Assembly: GCA_021442155.1 (NCBI GenBank)
Contig: JAKCPB010000332.1
Span: 310,001-374,000, forward strand
Length of the DNA stretch: 64,000 nucleotides
Reading direction: 5' to 3'
DNA from: Cymbidium sinense
Lineage: Eukaryota; Streptophyta; Magnoliopsida; Asparagales; Orchidaceae
Shown: positions 1 to 13,198 of the stretch, in pieces
Position numbering within the stretch: the first letter of the stretch is position 1
How the letters are laid out: the number at the start of each line of letters is the position of its first letter
Notes under the pieces: generated by a model
What the model saw: the letters and a program-made list of their open reading frames with translations, nothing else
What the model was told of the DNA's origin: nothing
Database searches by the model: none
Program-made: the position numbers and the translations under genes

Positions 1-2379
1 AAACTAAAAAAAAAAAACCTAACCCCTATACTAAAAAAAAGCTAAACCTAAAATAAAAATAAAATAAACAAAATAAAATAAACCTAGACCTAAACTGAAA
101 TAAAGTAAACTAAAATAAATAAAACCTAATCCTAATTCTAAAATAAACTAATGCTAAAGCTAAACCTAAACTAAATAAAATGAAATAAACTATAAATAAA
201 CCTAAACCTAAACAAAAAATAAAACCTAAAAATAGACCTAAAATAAAAACTTAAAACCTAAACCTAAAAAAATAAAATAAAAACCTAAATCTATTCCTAA
301 AACTAAAACATAAAACATAAACCTAAAAAATAAAATAAAACTAAAACTCTACTAAAAAAATAAACCTAAACCTAAAAAATAAACTAAAATATAAAACTTA
401 AACTAAAATAAATAAACCAAACTAAATAAAATAAAAATAAAACTAAATAAAAATAAAAAATAAAATAAATAAAAAATAAACTAAATAAATAAAATAAACA
501 TAAACCTACATGTTTACTTAATTATAAAAAAAACCTAAACCCTAAACCCCAAAATTAACCCTATACCTTAAACCCTAAATAAAACTTTAAAATAAAATAA
601 ATCAATAAACTTAAACCTAAATAAAATAAAATAATAAAATAAAATAAAACCCTAAACTAGAACCTAAACCTAAACCTAAACACAAAAATAAAATAAAATA
701 AAAACTAAACTAAAATAAAATAAATAAAAACCAAAACATAACTAAAAATAAAATAAAACTAAAAATAAGTAACTTAAATAAAATAAAAATTAGGCATAAA
801 ATAAAAAGAAAATAAACCAAAAATAAAATAAAATAAAAACTAAATAAAAACCTAAACCTAAAAAATAAACATAAAAATAAATAAAAAATAAAACCTAAAC
901 CTTAAACTAAAAAAACAAACTTAAGCCTAAAATAAACAAAATAAAATAAACCTCAACCTAAACTAAGAGAAACTAAACAAAAATAAATAAAACCTAAACC
1001 TAAACCAAAAGGAAACTAATCCAAAACCCTAAACTATATAAAATAAACCTAAATCTAACCTAAAAATAAAATTTAAAAATAAACCTAAAACCTGAACCTG
1101 AAAAAAATAAAATAAAACCTAGACCTAAACCTAAAAATAAAAACTAAATCCTAGACAAAAAAATAAAAAATAAAACTTAGACATAAAAATAAAAAAAATA
1201 AAACAAAACTAAAAAATAAATATAAACCTAAACATAAACCTAAAAAAACTAAAATTAGGAAACCTAAAATAAATAAAAAATAAAAAAATAAACCTCAATA
1301 AAAGTAATAAATAAATAAAAAAAAAACCTCAATAAAAAAATCCCTAACCCTGAACCCTGAACCCTAAACCTACAAACCTAAACCCTAAACCCTAAACCTT
1401 AAACCTCAAAATCCTAAACCCTAAGCCCTAAATCCTAAACCCTAAAACCTTAAACCATAAACCATAAACCCTAAACCCTAAAACCTAAAACATACAACAC
1501 TAAACCCTAAACCCCAAACCATAAACCATAAATCTTAAACCCTAAAAACCTAAAAAGCTAAACCTAGACTAAATAAAACATAAAAATAAAATAAATAAAT
1601 AAAGCTAAAATTAAAAAAAATAAAATAATAAAATAAAATAAAAGCTAAAACTAAAACCTAAACCTAAACGTAAACCAAAACTAAAACCTAAACCAAAACC
1701 TAAAAATAAAATAAAATAATAAATTAAAACTAAAATAAAATAAATAAAAACCTAAATTAAACTATAAAAATAAAATAAACCTAAAAATAAAAAACTGAAA
1801 TAAAATAAAAATTAAACATAAAATAAAAATACAATAAAAATAAAATAAAATAAAATTAATAAAAAAATAAAACCTAAATCATAAACTAAAAAAACATAAA
1901 CATAAAATAAAAATAAAATAAACAAAATAAAATAAACCTAAACCTAAACTAAAATTAAAGCTAAATCTAAACCCTAATCTAAATAAAATAAAATAAACTA
2001 AAAATAAACCTAGACCTAAACTAAAAAATTTAACCTAAAAATTAACCTAAAATAAAAACCTAAAACCTAAACCTAAAAAAATAAAATACATACCTAAACC
2101 TAAAATTAAAAATAAAAATTAAAACATGAACATAAAAAATAAATAAATAAAGAAAACTAAACAAAAAAATAAACATAAACCTAAACCTAAACCTAAAAAA
2201 ATAAACTAAAATAAAAAAACTTAAAAAAAAATAAATATACCTAAAATAAATAAACTAAACTAAATAAAAATTAAAAATAAACCTAAATCAAAATTAAAAT
2301 TAAAATAAACTAAAATAAATAAAAAATAAACTAAATAAACCTAAACCTACCGATTTACTTAATTTTTCTTAAAGAAAAT

Positions 2380-2780
2380 CCTCAACCCTAAACCCTAAAC
2401 CTAAAACTAACCCTAAACCCTAAACCTACAACCCTAAACCATAAAACTTATAAAACTCTAAACCCTAAACCCTACACCCTAACCCTAACCTTAAACCCTA
2501 AACCCTAAACTCTTGACCCTAAAACCCTAAACCCTAAACCCTAATCTAACCCTAAACCCTAAGCTAACCCTAAACCCAAAACCCTAGATCCTAAACATTT
2601 AAAACCCAAAACCCTAAAGCGTAAACACTAAACTATAAACCATAAACCCTAAACCCTAAACCCTAAACCCTAAAATGCTAAACCCTAAAATCCTAAATCT
2701 TAAAACTTAACCCTAAACCCTAAACCCTAAACCATATAACCTAAATCCTAACCCTAAACCCCAAACCTTAAACCTAAACC
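2380..2780 (+). repeat. Dense degenerate CCCTAAA tract
   Basis: About 400 bp of mostly 7-bp CCCTAAA units with variants such as CCCTAA, CCATAAA and CCTTAAA. It starts just after the boundary motif at 2351 and ends just before GRP copy 1. The same order (boundary motif, CCCTAAA tract, short A-rich link, GRP copy) is seen before copies 6 and 7, which shows that the tract is a fixed part of the long monomer. Confidence 0.85.
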
Positions 2781-2843
2781 TAAAGTAACTAAATAAATTG
2801 AAAAATAAACCTAAACCCTAAAACCTAATAAAAATAAACTTTA

Positions 2844-3327
2844 AGAATGGGAAAAACCTTTACGACAAAAACATCACAACCAGGTTCAATCTAGATCTAG
2901 CGGTGGAGGAAAAGGTGGAGTTGTCATCATCGCATGGTGGTGGTGGATTTAGAGGTGTCGGTGGATATGGAGGTGGTGGTCAGAGTAGTGGTGGTTGTGG
3001 AGGCCAGAAGAGTGACGGAGGTTACAGCCGTGGTGGTGGCAGCAGGAGAGATCTGGGATATGATGGTGGATCACACTACTCAAGAGGCCGAGGTGGTTCT
3101 AATGGGAACCGGAGAAACTAAAGAACTGTTAATCCAATCTACTGCTTATGGAACTATGTCTTTACAGTAGAGATGGTTTTAATTATCTAGGGTTATTGAT
3201 TTTCTCTATGCGAGCTCAATTTTTATCTATGTCATCACATGTGTCTTAGAAAACTTGGTGTGTTGCCTAGTTGATGTAATGAAAAAGAAGAAATGTTAAA
3301 TCTGAATTTCTTCCCTATTAAAAAAAA
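2844..3327 (+). pseudogene. GRP mRNA 3'-end copy 1 (5'-truncated retrocopy)
   Basis: Copy of the last part of a plant glycine-rich RNA-binding protein message: the end of the RRM (the AGAATGGG start and the NITI..Q region), a glycine-rich tail, stop, 3' UTR, and a short A run at 3320-3327. The glycine-rich frame is open from 2903 to the stop at 3119-3121 and reads as GGGG, GGYGGGG, DGGYSRGGG, YDGGSHYSRGRGG, ending N-R-N. A frameshift separates it from the RRM remnant. The RRM core with its RNP motifs is absent, so it cannot encode a working GRP. The family (Arabidopsis GRP7/GRP8 type) binds RNA and acts in clock and stress regulation. This copy is inferred to be a non-functional passenger of the satellite. 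It keeps the longest glycine-rich frame of the nine copies. Confidence 0.82.
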
Positions 3328-3329
3328 CC

Positions 3330-3545
3330 AAAAACCCTAAACCCTAAACTAAGACCTAAACCCTAGAACTAAAACATAAACCCTAAACCCTAAACCCTAA
3401 GCCCCTAACCCAAAAAACACTAAACCCTAAACCCTAAAACTTACAACCCTAAACTCTAAACCCTAAACCCTAAACTCTAAACCCTAAAACCTACAACCCT
3501 AAACTCTAAACCCCAAACCCTAAACCCTAAACCCTAAACCCTAAA
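3330..3545 (+). repeat. CCCTAAA-rich tract after GRP copy 1
   Basis: Telomere-like units directly follow the A run of the GRP copy. The first ~80 bp (ACCCTAAACCCTAAACTAA then a run of CCTAAA variants) recurs after copies 2, 4, 5 and 7, so the 3' flank of the insert was amplified with it. Confidence 0.8.
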
Positions 3546-6001
3546 AAGCTAAAAACCTAAACCTAAACTAAATAAAACCTAATGATAAAATAAATAAATA
3601 AACTTAAACCCATATATAATATATAAAATAAAATAAAATAAAAACTTAAACTAAAACTTAAACTTAAACCTAAAAATTAACTAAAATAAAAAATAAAAAT
3701 AAACTAAAATAAAATAAACAAAAAAAACATAAATAAACTATAAAATAAAATGAAACTAAGGATAAAAAACCAAAATAAAATAAAAATTAAATGAAAAAAA
3801 TTAAACCTAAAATAAAATAAAATTAAAACTAAATAAAAACCTAAAGCTAAAAAATAAACCTAAAAAAATAAAATAAAATAAAAGCAAAACCCTAAACTAA
3901 AAAAAAAAACTAAACATAAAATAAAAATAAAATAAACAAAATAAAATAAACATAAACCTAAATTAAAATAAAATAAAATAAAATAAATACAACCTAAAAT
4001 AAACTAAACCTAAACCTAAACCTAAATAAAATAAAATATACATAAACATAAACCTAAACTAAACAATATAACCTAAAAATAAACCTAAAATAAAAATGTA
4101 AAACCTAAAACTAAAAAAATTAAATAAAAACCTAAACCTAAACCTAAAAATAAAAAATAAAACCTAAGCCTAAAAAATAAAATAAAAATAAAACTAAACT
4201 AAAAAAATAAGCATAAACCTAAACCTAAAAAATAAACTAATAAAAAACCTAAACTAAAATAAAAAATGCCTAAAATTAATAAAAATAAAAAATAAAATAA
4301 ACTGAAATGAATAAAAAATAAACTAAATATACCTAAACCTATCGGTTTACTGAATTTTTTTTTTTAAAAAAAGCCTAAACCTTAAAAGTAACCCTAAACC
4401 CTAAACCCTAAACCTAAAACCCTAAACCTCAATCATGAACCCTAAACTTAAAAAACTAAACCTAAACCCCTAAACTAACTCTAAACTCTAAACCTAAATT
4501 TAAACTAAACTATAAACCCTAAACTTAAACCTAAACCCTAAACCTAAACTAACCTAACCTAAACCCTAAACTAAAAACTCCTAAACTCAAACTAAAACCT
4601 AAACTTAAATTCTAAACCCTAATCTCTAAACCTAAATCCTAACCCTAAACCCTAAACCATAAACCCTAAACCTGAAACACTAAAATCATAAACCCAAAAT
4701 TCTAAACCATAAACCAAAACTAAAATCAGAAATTGGGACTCTAAACACTAAATGCTAAATTAACCTAAACTATAAAACCCTAAACCTAAAAGTTTAAATC
4801 CTTAAACTCAAACACTAAATTGTAAACTAAATTCTAAACTATAAACCTAAAACTCAAACCTAAACCCTAATAAAACACTAAACACTAAATTAACCATAAA
4901 CCATTAAAACCCTAAACTCGAAAGCCTAAATCATAAACCCTAAACTAACCCTAAACCCTAAGCTAACCTTAAACCCATTAACCCTATACCCTAAACCCTA
5001 AACCCTCAAAACCCTAAAGTCTAAACACTAAACCCTAAGCCTTAAACCCTAAACCATAAACCCTAAACCCTAAAAACCTAAAAACCTAAACTTAAATTAA
5101 ATAAACCTAAAAATAAAATAAATAAGAAAATATAAACCTACATAAAATAAAATATTAAGATAAAATAAAAACCTAAACCAAAAGATAAAGCTAAACCTAA
5201 AAATAAAATAAAATACAAAGTAAAAATAAACTAAAATAAAATATATAAAAACCTAAACTAAACTAAGAAATAAAATAAACTTAAGAATAAAAACCTAAAT
5301 AAAATAAAAACTAAACATAAAATAAACTAAAATAAAAACTAAACAAAAACCTAAACCTAAAAAATAAACCAAAAAATAAAACCTAAAAAAATTAAAAAAA
5401 AATAAACCTAAACTTAAAAAAAACTACACCTAAAATAAAAAATAAAATAAACTTAAACCTAAACTAAAATAAAATAAACTAAAATAAATAAACCTAACCT
5501 AAACTAAATAAAATAAAATAAACTAAAAATTAACCTAAACCTAAACTAAAAAATAAAACTTAAAATAAAAACTTTAAACCTAATCCTAAGAAAATAAAAT
5601 AAAAAAATATAACCTAAAACTAAAAAATGAAATAAAAATAAAATTGAACTAAAAAATAAACCTAAACCTAAACTAAAAATGAACTAAAATAAAAAACCTA
5701 TATTAAAATAAATAAACTTAAAAAAAATTAACTAAACTAAATAAAAATAAAAATAAACCTAAAAAACCCTAAACCCTAAACCTTAAACCTTAAACCCTAA
5801 TTCTAAACCCTAAACCCTAAAAGCATAAACCATAAAACCCAAAACCTTAAACCCTAAACCCTACACCCTAAACCCTAAACCCTAAACCCTAACCCCTAAC
5901 CCTAAACCCCAAACCCTAAACTTAAACCTAGAGTAACTAAATAAATTAAAAATAAACCTAAACCCTAAAACCTAATAAACCTAAACCTAAACATAAACCC
6001 T

Positions 6002-6416
6002 AAGAATGGGAAGCACCTTAACGACAGGAACATCACCATCAACCAAGCGCCTATATCATGATGGAGGTGGCAACTAGGTGTGAAGGTGGTATGAGGTGGT
6101 CGAGCAGTGGTTATGGAGGTAAGGTTACACCGTTGGTGAGGAGGGAGAGATCGGGGATATGATGGTGGATTCTACTATTCGAGAGGCCTGGTGGTTCTGA
6201 TGGGAACTGGAGAAACTAAAGAACGACCGATTCGATCTGCTGCTTATGGAAGTGTATCTTTACATTAGAGCTTTTAGTTATCAGGGTTTCGATTTCGTGT
6301 GCTCATTTTTTATCTATGTTGTCGCTTATATCTTAGAAAACTTGCTGTGTTACTTGGCTGATTAAATTAAAAAGAAGAAATATTGAATCTAAGTTTTTTC
6401 TCTATTAAAAAAAACA
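6002..6416 (+). pseudogene. GRP mRNA 3'-end copy 2, internally deleted
   Basis: Begins at the same AGAATGGG position as copy 1 and ends in the same 3' UTR and A run (TCTCTATTAAAA). The glycine-rich part is shortened by a deletion of several tens of bases around 6060-6140, so the tail repeat is mostly lost. YDGGS..YSRG is still recognisable near 6150-6190. The left flank (AACTAAATAAATTAAAAATAA) matches copies 1, 4, 6 and 7. No open frame of note remains. Confidence 0.8.
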
Positions 6417-7757
6417 AAATGAAAAACCCTAAACCCTAAACTAAAACTTGAACCCTGGACCTAAAACCTAAACCCTCAAATGTAAACCCTAAACCCTAAA
6501 AACCCTAAACACTAAACCATAAACCTTAAAACCCTAAACCCAAAAACCTAAACCATAAGCCCTAAACCCTAAACCCTAAACCTTAAACCCCAAACCCTAA
6601 ACTCTAAAACCTAAACCCACAACTATCCCTAAATCAAAAATTCTAAAAAGCTAAAAACCTAAACCTAAACTAAATAAAACCTAAAAATAAAATAAAAAAA
6701 AAACCTAAACCAAAATAAAATAAAATAAATAAAATAAAATAAAAACCTAAACTAAAACCTAAATCTAAACCTAAACCTAAACTTAAAAAGAAAATAAAAA
6801 TAAAAATAAAAATTAAAATTAAACTAAGATAAAATAAATAAAATCCTAAACTAAACTAAAAAAATAAAAAACCTAAATAAAATTAAAACTAAACATAAAA
6901 TAAAAAGAAAAATAAACATAAAATAAAATAAATAAAAAACTAAATAAAAACCTAAACCTAAAGAATAAACCTAAAATAAATAAACAATAAAACTAAACCC
7001 TTAACTAAAAAAACCTAAACCTAAAATAAAAATAAAATAAACTTAAACCTAGACTAAAATAACCTAAATTAAAATAAATAAAACCTAAACCTAAACCTAA
7101 AATAAACTAAACATAAACCCTAAACCCTAAAAACCCTAAATCCTAAACCTTAAACTAACCTTAAACCATAAACCATAAACCCTAAACCCTAAATCATAAA
7201 TCCTAAACCCTAACCCTAACCCTAAACATAAAACCTTAACCTTAAACCCTAAACCCTAAACCTTAAACCCTAAAAACCCTAAACCGTAAACCTTAAACTT
7301 AAACCCAAAACCATAAAACCCTAAACCCAAAACCCTAAACTAACCCTAAACCCTAAACACTAAACCCTAAAGTCTAAACCCTAAATTGTAAACCCTAAAT
7401 CCTAAACTAACCCTAAGCCCAAAACCCTAAACCAAAACCCTAAACTAACCCTAAACCCTAAATCCTAAACCCTAAACCTTAAACCTTAAACCCTAACCCT
7501 AACCCAAAACCTTAAACACTGAACAAAAAAACCTTAAACCCTGAAAAACCCTAAACCCTAAACTCTAAACCTTAAATCCTAAACCATAAACCCTAACCCT
7601 AAACCCTAAACCTTAAAACCTAAACCCTAAACCTTAAACCTTAAACCCTATCCCTAAACCCTAAACCCCAAACCCTAAGCCTAAACCTAAATTAATTAAA
7701 TAAATTTATAAAACCTAAACCCTAAAACCTAATAAACCTAAACTAAATCTAAACCCT

Positions 7758-8239
7758 AAGAATGGTAACCTGATAGAACATCACAATCAACTAGGCTCAG
7801 TCTAGATCTAGTGATGGCAGAAAAGGCGAAGGCGGTGATTATCTCAATGGTGGTGGGGGATCTGGAGGTGCTAGTGGATATGAAGGTGGTGGTCGAAGCA
7901 GTGGTGGTTATTGAGGTGGGAGGAGCGATGGAGGTTACCACCATGGTGGTCGCGGAGGGAGAGATTGGGGATATGATGGTGGATCCCACTATTTGAGAGG
8001 CCGGGGTGGTTATGAAGGGAACTGAAGAAATTGAAGAATGGCTGATTTGATCTACTGCTTATGGAACTGTGTCTCCATAGTAGAGACGGTTCTAGTTATC
8101 TAGGGTTTTTGATTTACTCTATGTGCTCAATTTTTATCTATGTCATCAGTTGTGTCTTAGAATACTTGGTGAGTTAATTGGTTGATGAAATTGAAAAGAA
8201 TAAATGTTGAATATGAATTTATTCTCTGTTAAAAAAAAC
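7758..8239 (+). pseudogene. GRP mRNA 3'-end copy 3
   Basis: Starts AGAATGG, carries the glycine-rich tail (SGGY, a stop, then GGRSDGGY..HGG, YDGGSHY, RGRGG) and a full 3' UTR ending TCTGTTAAAAAAAACC. One TGA interrupts the glycine-rich frame where most copies read GGY-GGG, and another stop replaces the tryptophan codon in the N-W-R-N ending. The 61-residue + frame at 7811 is in the wrong phase for GRP and is not a gene. The left flank is shared with copies 1, 2 and 4. Confidence 0.82.
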
Positions 8240-11200
8240 CAAAATGTAAAATAAAAATAAAATAAATCCAAAAATAAAAAAACCTAAATAAAATAAAACC
8301 CAAATTTAAAATAAAAATAAAATAAAATAAAACTTAAATAAAACCCTAAACAAAAAAAAATTAACGTAAAAATATGTAAAAATCAAAACCTAAACCATAA
8401 ACTAAAAAAGAAATCTAAACCTAAACTAAAATAAATAAAACCAAAACCAAAATAAAAATAAAATAAACCTAAACCCTAAACTAAATAAAATAAAATAAGC
8501 TAAAAATAAACCTAAACCTAAACTAAAAAAATAAAAACTAAAAATAAACTTAAAATTAAAACCTAAAACCAAAACCTAAGCCTAATAAAATAAAAAACAT
8601 AAACATAAACCTAAAAATAAAAAATAAGACCTAAACCTAAAAAATAAAATAAAAATAAAACTAAACTAAAAAGATAAACATAACCTAAACCTAAAAAAAT
8701 AAACTAAAATAAAAAACCTAAACTAAAATAAAGACACCTATAAAAAAGAAATTAAACTAAATAAAAATAAAAAATAAACCTAAATAAAAATAAAAAATAA
8801 AATAAATAAAATAGTTAAACCAAATAAATTAAGTATACATAATAAACCTAAATCTATTGGTTTACTTAAATGAAAAAGAACCCTAAACCCTAAACCCTAA
8901 ACCCTAAGCCCTAAACACTAAATCCTAAACCATAAATCCTAAACCCTAAACCCTGAACCCTAAACCTTAAATCTTAAATAAAAAATTAAAAAAAATTAAA
9001 AAAACCCTAACCTTAAACCCAAAACCTACATCCCTAAATCCTAAACCCTAATCCCTAAAACCCTAAACCTTAAATCGTAAACCCTATATCCTAAACCCTA
9101 AAACCTAAAACCCAAAACTCTAAACCCTAAATCCTAAACTCTAAACCCTAAATCCTAAACCCTAAACAATAAATGCTAAACCCTAAACCCTAAAAACCTA
9201 AAAACTTAAAAACCTAAACCTAAACTAAATAAAACCTAAAACAAAATAATTCAAAAAAACCTAAACCAAAATAAAATAAACAATAAAATGAAATGAAAAC
9301 CTAAATTGAAACCTAAACCTAAACTAAAACTTAAAAAGCAAATAAAATAATAAATAAAAACTAAACTAAAATAAAATAAATAAAAACCTAAACAAAACTA
9401 AAAATTAAAATAAACTTAAAAATAATAAGCCTAAATAAAATAAAACCTAAATGTAAAATAAAAATAAAATAAAATAAAATAACATCTAAATAAAATCCTA
9501 AATCTAAAAATTAAACCTAAAAATAAAACCTAAAAAATAAATAAAAAATAATACCTAGACACTAAACTAAAAAGAAACCTAAACCTAAAATAAAAATAAA
9601 ATAAACAAAATAAAATAAACCTAAACTTAAACATAAATAAACAAAACTAAAGTAAGTTAAATGAAAACCTAAATCTATAATAAACTAAACCTAATCCCTA
9701 AAATAAATAAAATAATATAAACTAAAAATAAATCAAAACCTAAACTAAAAAATAAAACTTAAAATAAACTAAAAAAACCTAAAACTTGCACTTGAAAAAA
9801 TAAAATAAAAACATAAACCTAAAAATAAAAGTAAAAAATAAATCCTAAACATAAAAAATAAAATAAAATTCAAACTAAACTAAAAAATAAACAAAAATAA
9901 ATAAACTAAAATTAAAAACTTAAAATAAAATAAATAAAGCAAAAATAAATAAACTAACTAAATAAAATAAAAAATAAACCTATATAAAATAATAAATAAA
10001 ATAAACAAATAAAATAAATAAATAAATAAACCACTGTTTTCTTAATGTTTAAAAAAAACATCTAAACCCAAACCTTAAACCCTAAACCCTAAAATAAATC
10101 CTAAACTAAGCCTAATCCCTAAACCCTAAACAAACCTAAACTAAACCTAAACCCTAAACCCAAGAAACCTAAACAAACCCTAAACTAACCTAAACTAAAC
10201 CAAAACCCCAACTGACAAAACCTAACCCTAAACCCTAAACTCTAAAACCAAACCAACTAACCATAAACCAAAATACAACTTTAAAAACCCTAGCCTACCT
10301 AAACAAAACAAACCCTAAACCCTAAACTACTAAAATGAAACCCTAAACCCTAACCCTAAACTAAACCCTAAACTACCCTAAACAAACCTAAAATTTTAAA
10401 ACCCTAACCCTAAATCCTAAATAAATCCTAAATCTTAAAAAACTAAAACTTAAAACCTAAAGTAAATAAAACATAAAAAGAAATAAATAAGCCTAAACCT
10501 AGATAAAATAAAATAAAAAACCTATACCAACACCTAACAATAAAATAAAATAAAATAAAATTAATAAAAATAAACTAATATGAAATAAATAAAACCTAAA
10601 CTAAAAATGAATAAAATAAAATAAAATAAAAATAAAAATAAAATAAAATAAAATAATAACTAAATGTAAAATAAAAATAAAATAAAACTAAACCTTAAAA
10701 ATAAATAAAAATAAAATCTAAACCCTAAACAAAAAAACCTAAATTTAAAATAGAAAAAAATAGACAACATATAATAAACCTAAACAAAAATTAAAATAAA
10801 CTAGACTAAAATATATTAAACCTAAACCTAAACCTAAAATAAACTAAACCTAAAATTAGACCTTATCTAAATAAAATAAAATAAATTAAAAATAAACTGA
10901 AACCTAAACTAAAAAATAAAACCTAAAAATAAACCTAAAATAAAACCTTAAAAAATAAAACCAAAAAATGAGCCTAAAATAAATACCTAAAACCTAAACC
11001 AAAAAAATAAAATAAAATAAAAACCTAAACCTAAACCTAAAAATAAAAAAATAAAACATAAATCTAGAAAATAAAATATAAATGAAACTTAACTAAAAAG
11101 TAAACCTAAACCTAAACCTAAACAATAAGCTAACATTTAATTCTTTAACTAAAATTAAAAACTTAAAATAAATAAAGTACTCTAAATAAAAATAAATAAT

Positions 11201-11428
11201 AAACCTAAATAAAAATAAAAAATAAAACAAACTAAAATAAATAAAAAATGAACTAAATAAACTGAAAAAAATCTAAACCTAGTGGTTTACTTAATTTAAA
11301 AAAAATCATAAACCCTAAATCCTAAGCAGTAAACCCTTGACCCTAAACCCTAAACCTTAAACCCTAAACTTATAACCCCAAACCCTAAACCCTAAACTCT
11401 AAATACTAAAAGCATAAACCCTAAACCC
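8240..11428 (+). repeat. GRP-less satellite monomers
   Basis: Boundary motifs near 8857, 10031 and 11281 delimit monomers of 1174 and 1250 bp with no GRP insert. Within each, the order is a CCCTAAA tract, AAAAACCTAAAAACCTAAACC, then about 850 bp of A-rich words, then the boundary motif again. The CCCTAAA tract of the 10031 monomer (10060-10430) is strongly mutated, with CTAACC and AAACAAACC variants. The array therefore alternates short monomers with longer GRP-bearing ones. Confidence 0.75.
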
Positions 11429-12581
11429 TTTCTTAGATGGAGGTTCAAATGTTATTTTGTTTGTTTGGGTGTTTGGCTTCACTGCTTTATCTCCTATTTT
11501 TGATCTCATTACTAGTATATTCCAACCTCATTTCTGATAGGTTGGTGCAGTCTTATGTGATGTCTATTCTGCAAAATGTGGTATTATGGATAGTTTAGTC
11601 CCTTCCTATCTTGGATGTTGTTGCCTTTTGCTGTCTTATTTTCTGGGTTGATTGTTGATTTGGATTATCAAATTATGGCCTGAATCTTTCCGCTTCTAAC
11701 TATTTTACTATGCTCATTTTAGTTGGTTCGTCCATTCCTGTGTTGAGCTATCTGTCTTCCTTTACTATTGCTTTTCTCGGGATATTAATAAGGGGTTGTT
11801 CCTATTTCAAAGTTTCATTTATATATCATATGATTGGGATGGTGTTAATTATAGGCTCATTGACTTGATTAGTAGGATTTCAACAAGTTGTCTCCTCTGT
11901 AATTTTCTTGTGGAGGGATTATATGCTGGATTGCTTTCTTTCTTGGATATGGCTATTGATGAGATTCTGGCTAAGATGGCTCACTCTCTTATGTTTATGT
12001 ATTCTCATGTCAAAATGTCTATATTGATGATACTTTTCTTGAATGAGACTCTCTATCCTTCAGCTCTTAGCAATTTTCTATATACTCTAAATATGATTTT
12101 GCATAGGTTTACAGGTAATAAAGCTCATAAGAATATCAACAACTGGGTGCTCCCTTCTCACAGTTTGTTGGCTATGATGGAATGATCTCACTCCTATTGG
12201 TTGGTAGTAGCTCATGTGATGTAACCCTTCTGTTTGGACTAATTTTTTGTCATTACCTGCTTAATCTCCCTCTTATTATAACTTTGCAGGTGATTCTATC
12301 TCCTTCTTTTATAGGTCTGCTCCAGATTATCATGCATTCCCACATCCTCTAGAGCATTGGCTTTATTCTTACTTTAGCTTATTATGTTAATCATCTTGTA
12401 TCTTTTGATTGTTTTTATGCTTTCCTTTGCTCTTGGATGTACTTAGATAGGGGATTTACTCCTTAAGCTGATTGTAGCTCTTTGATCAATAGTTCTAGAG
12501 TTTACCCCCTTTTAAGGACTTTGTAACCCTCTTTTTGTGGCAATAAAATACCCCTACATGGGGTTTAAAAAAAAAAAAAAA
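11429..12581 (+). mobile_element. LINE 3' end (5'-truncated) with poly(A)
   Basis: A 1.15 kb T-rich island, sharply unlike the surrounding satellite, ends in an AATAAA-type signal (12542-12547), then CCCCTACATGGGGTTT and about 15 A (12567-12581), after which CCCTAAA repeat resumes. This is the form of a plant L1-type LINE 3' UTR with poly(A) tail. The texture (T-rich, short words, no long coding frame) resembles the tail of the LINE at 61.85-64 kb, but I could not align the two. The 129-codon frame at 11796-12185 shows no family resemblance and I treat it as chance. The flanks are both CCCTAAA-like, so a target-site duplication cannot be told from the repeat. Confidence 0.72.
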
Positions 12582-12714
12582 CCCTAAACCCTAAATGTTA
12601 AATCTTAAACCCTAAACCGTAAACCTTAAACTCCAAACCCTAAACCTAAAGCTAAACTAACTAAATAATTTTAAAAATAAACCTAAATCCCAAAACCTAA
12701 TAAACCTAAACCCT

Positions 12715-13198
12715 AAGAATGGGCAGATCCTTGATTACAGGAACATCACAACAACCAGGCTCAGTGTAGATTTGATGGTGGAGATGAATGTAGAGGCAGT
12801 GGTTATTGCAGCGGTGGTGGGGGATCTAGAGGTCTTGGTGGATGTGGAGGTGGTGGTTGGACTAGTGGTGGTTATTGATGTACTAGGAGTGATGGAGGTT
12901 ACAACCATGGTGTTGGCGGGGGAGAGGTTGGGGATATGATGGTGGATCCCACAACTTGAGAGGTCGGGGTGGTTCTGATAGGAACTAGAGAAACTGAAGA
13001 ACAGCCTATCTGATCTAGGGTTTATGGACCTATGTCCTTACAATAGAGATGGTTCTAGTTATCTAGGGTTTTTGACTTTACATATTCATGCTCATTTTTG
13101 ATCTATGTCATCGCTTGTGTCTTAAAATATTTGGTGTGCTACTTGGTTGATGATATCAAAAAGAAAAAATGTTGAATCTGAATTTATTCTTTATTAAA
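12715..13198 (+). pseudogene. GRP mRNA 3'-end copy 4
   Basis: Starts AGAATGGGC at the common breakpoint, with the RRM end (GAACATCAC..CAACCAGGC), glycine-rich tail (GGCGGGG, SGGY then a stop, RSDGGYNHG) and 3' UTR ending TTCTTTATTAAAAA. A frameshift in the tail shifts the last third out of the GRP phase. The CTTGAG near 12955 replaces the CTCGAG seen in better copies, a C-to-T change of the kind expected in methylated repeats. Confidence 0.82.

Larger units (their letters stand above)
1..11428 (+). repeat. Telomere-like higher-order satellite, block 1
   Basis: Seen: alternation of CCCTAAA-rich stretches (for example 1330-1560, 2380-2780, 3330-3545, 7100-7680) with A-rich stretches built from AAACCTAAA, AAATAAA and AACTAAA words. 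The + strand contains almost no G outside embedded GRP copies. A boundary motif resembling GGTTTACTTAATT recurs near 511, 2351, 4341, 8857, 10031 and 11281. It is always preceded by AAATAAACCTAAACCTA-like sequence and followed by an A or T run, then CCCTAAA repeats. Two spacings are 1174 and 1250 bp, and one is 1990 bp where a GRP copy is included. Three GRP copies lie inside. No protein-coding gene was found. Inference: a tandem array derived from telomere repeat, now degenerate. It is not a functional telomere because exact heptamers are interrupted everywhere. Confidence 0.9.

Noticed and set aside
1..2780. Functional chromosome-end telomere
   Set aside because: Exact CCCTAAA heptamers are interrupted by variants and by A-rich monomers, and genes' remnants and retroelements are interleaved; this is interstitial or subtelomeric satellite.
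2934..3170. 78-codon valine-rich + frame overlapping GRP copy 1
   Set aside because: It is the +1 phase of the GGTGGT-type codons (GTG GTG gives valine runs); similar frames at 7811, 16320, 37177, 39110, 55660 and 57530 have the same cause.
11796..12185. 129-codon + frame as a gene
   Set aside because: It lies inside the T-rich LINE tail, has composition-driven leucine/serine/isoleucine content, no recognised motif and no codon structure.
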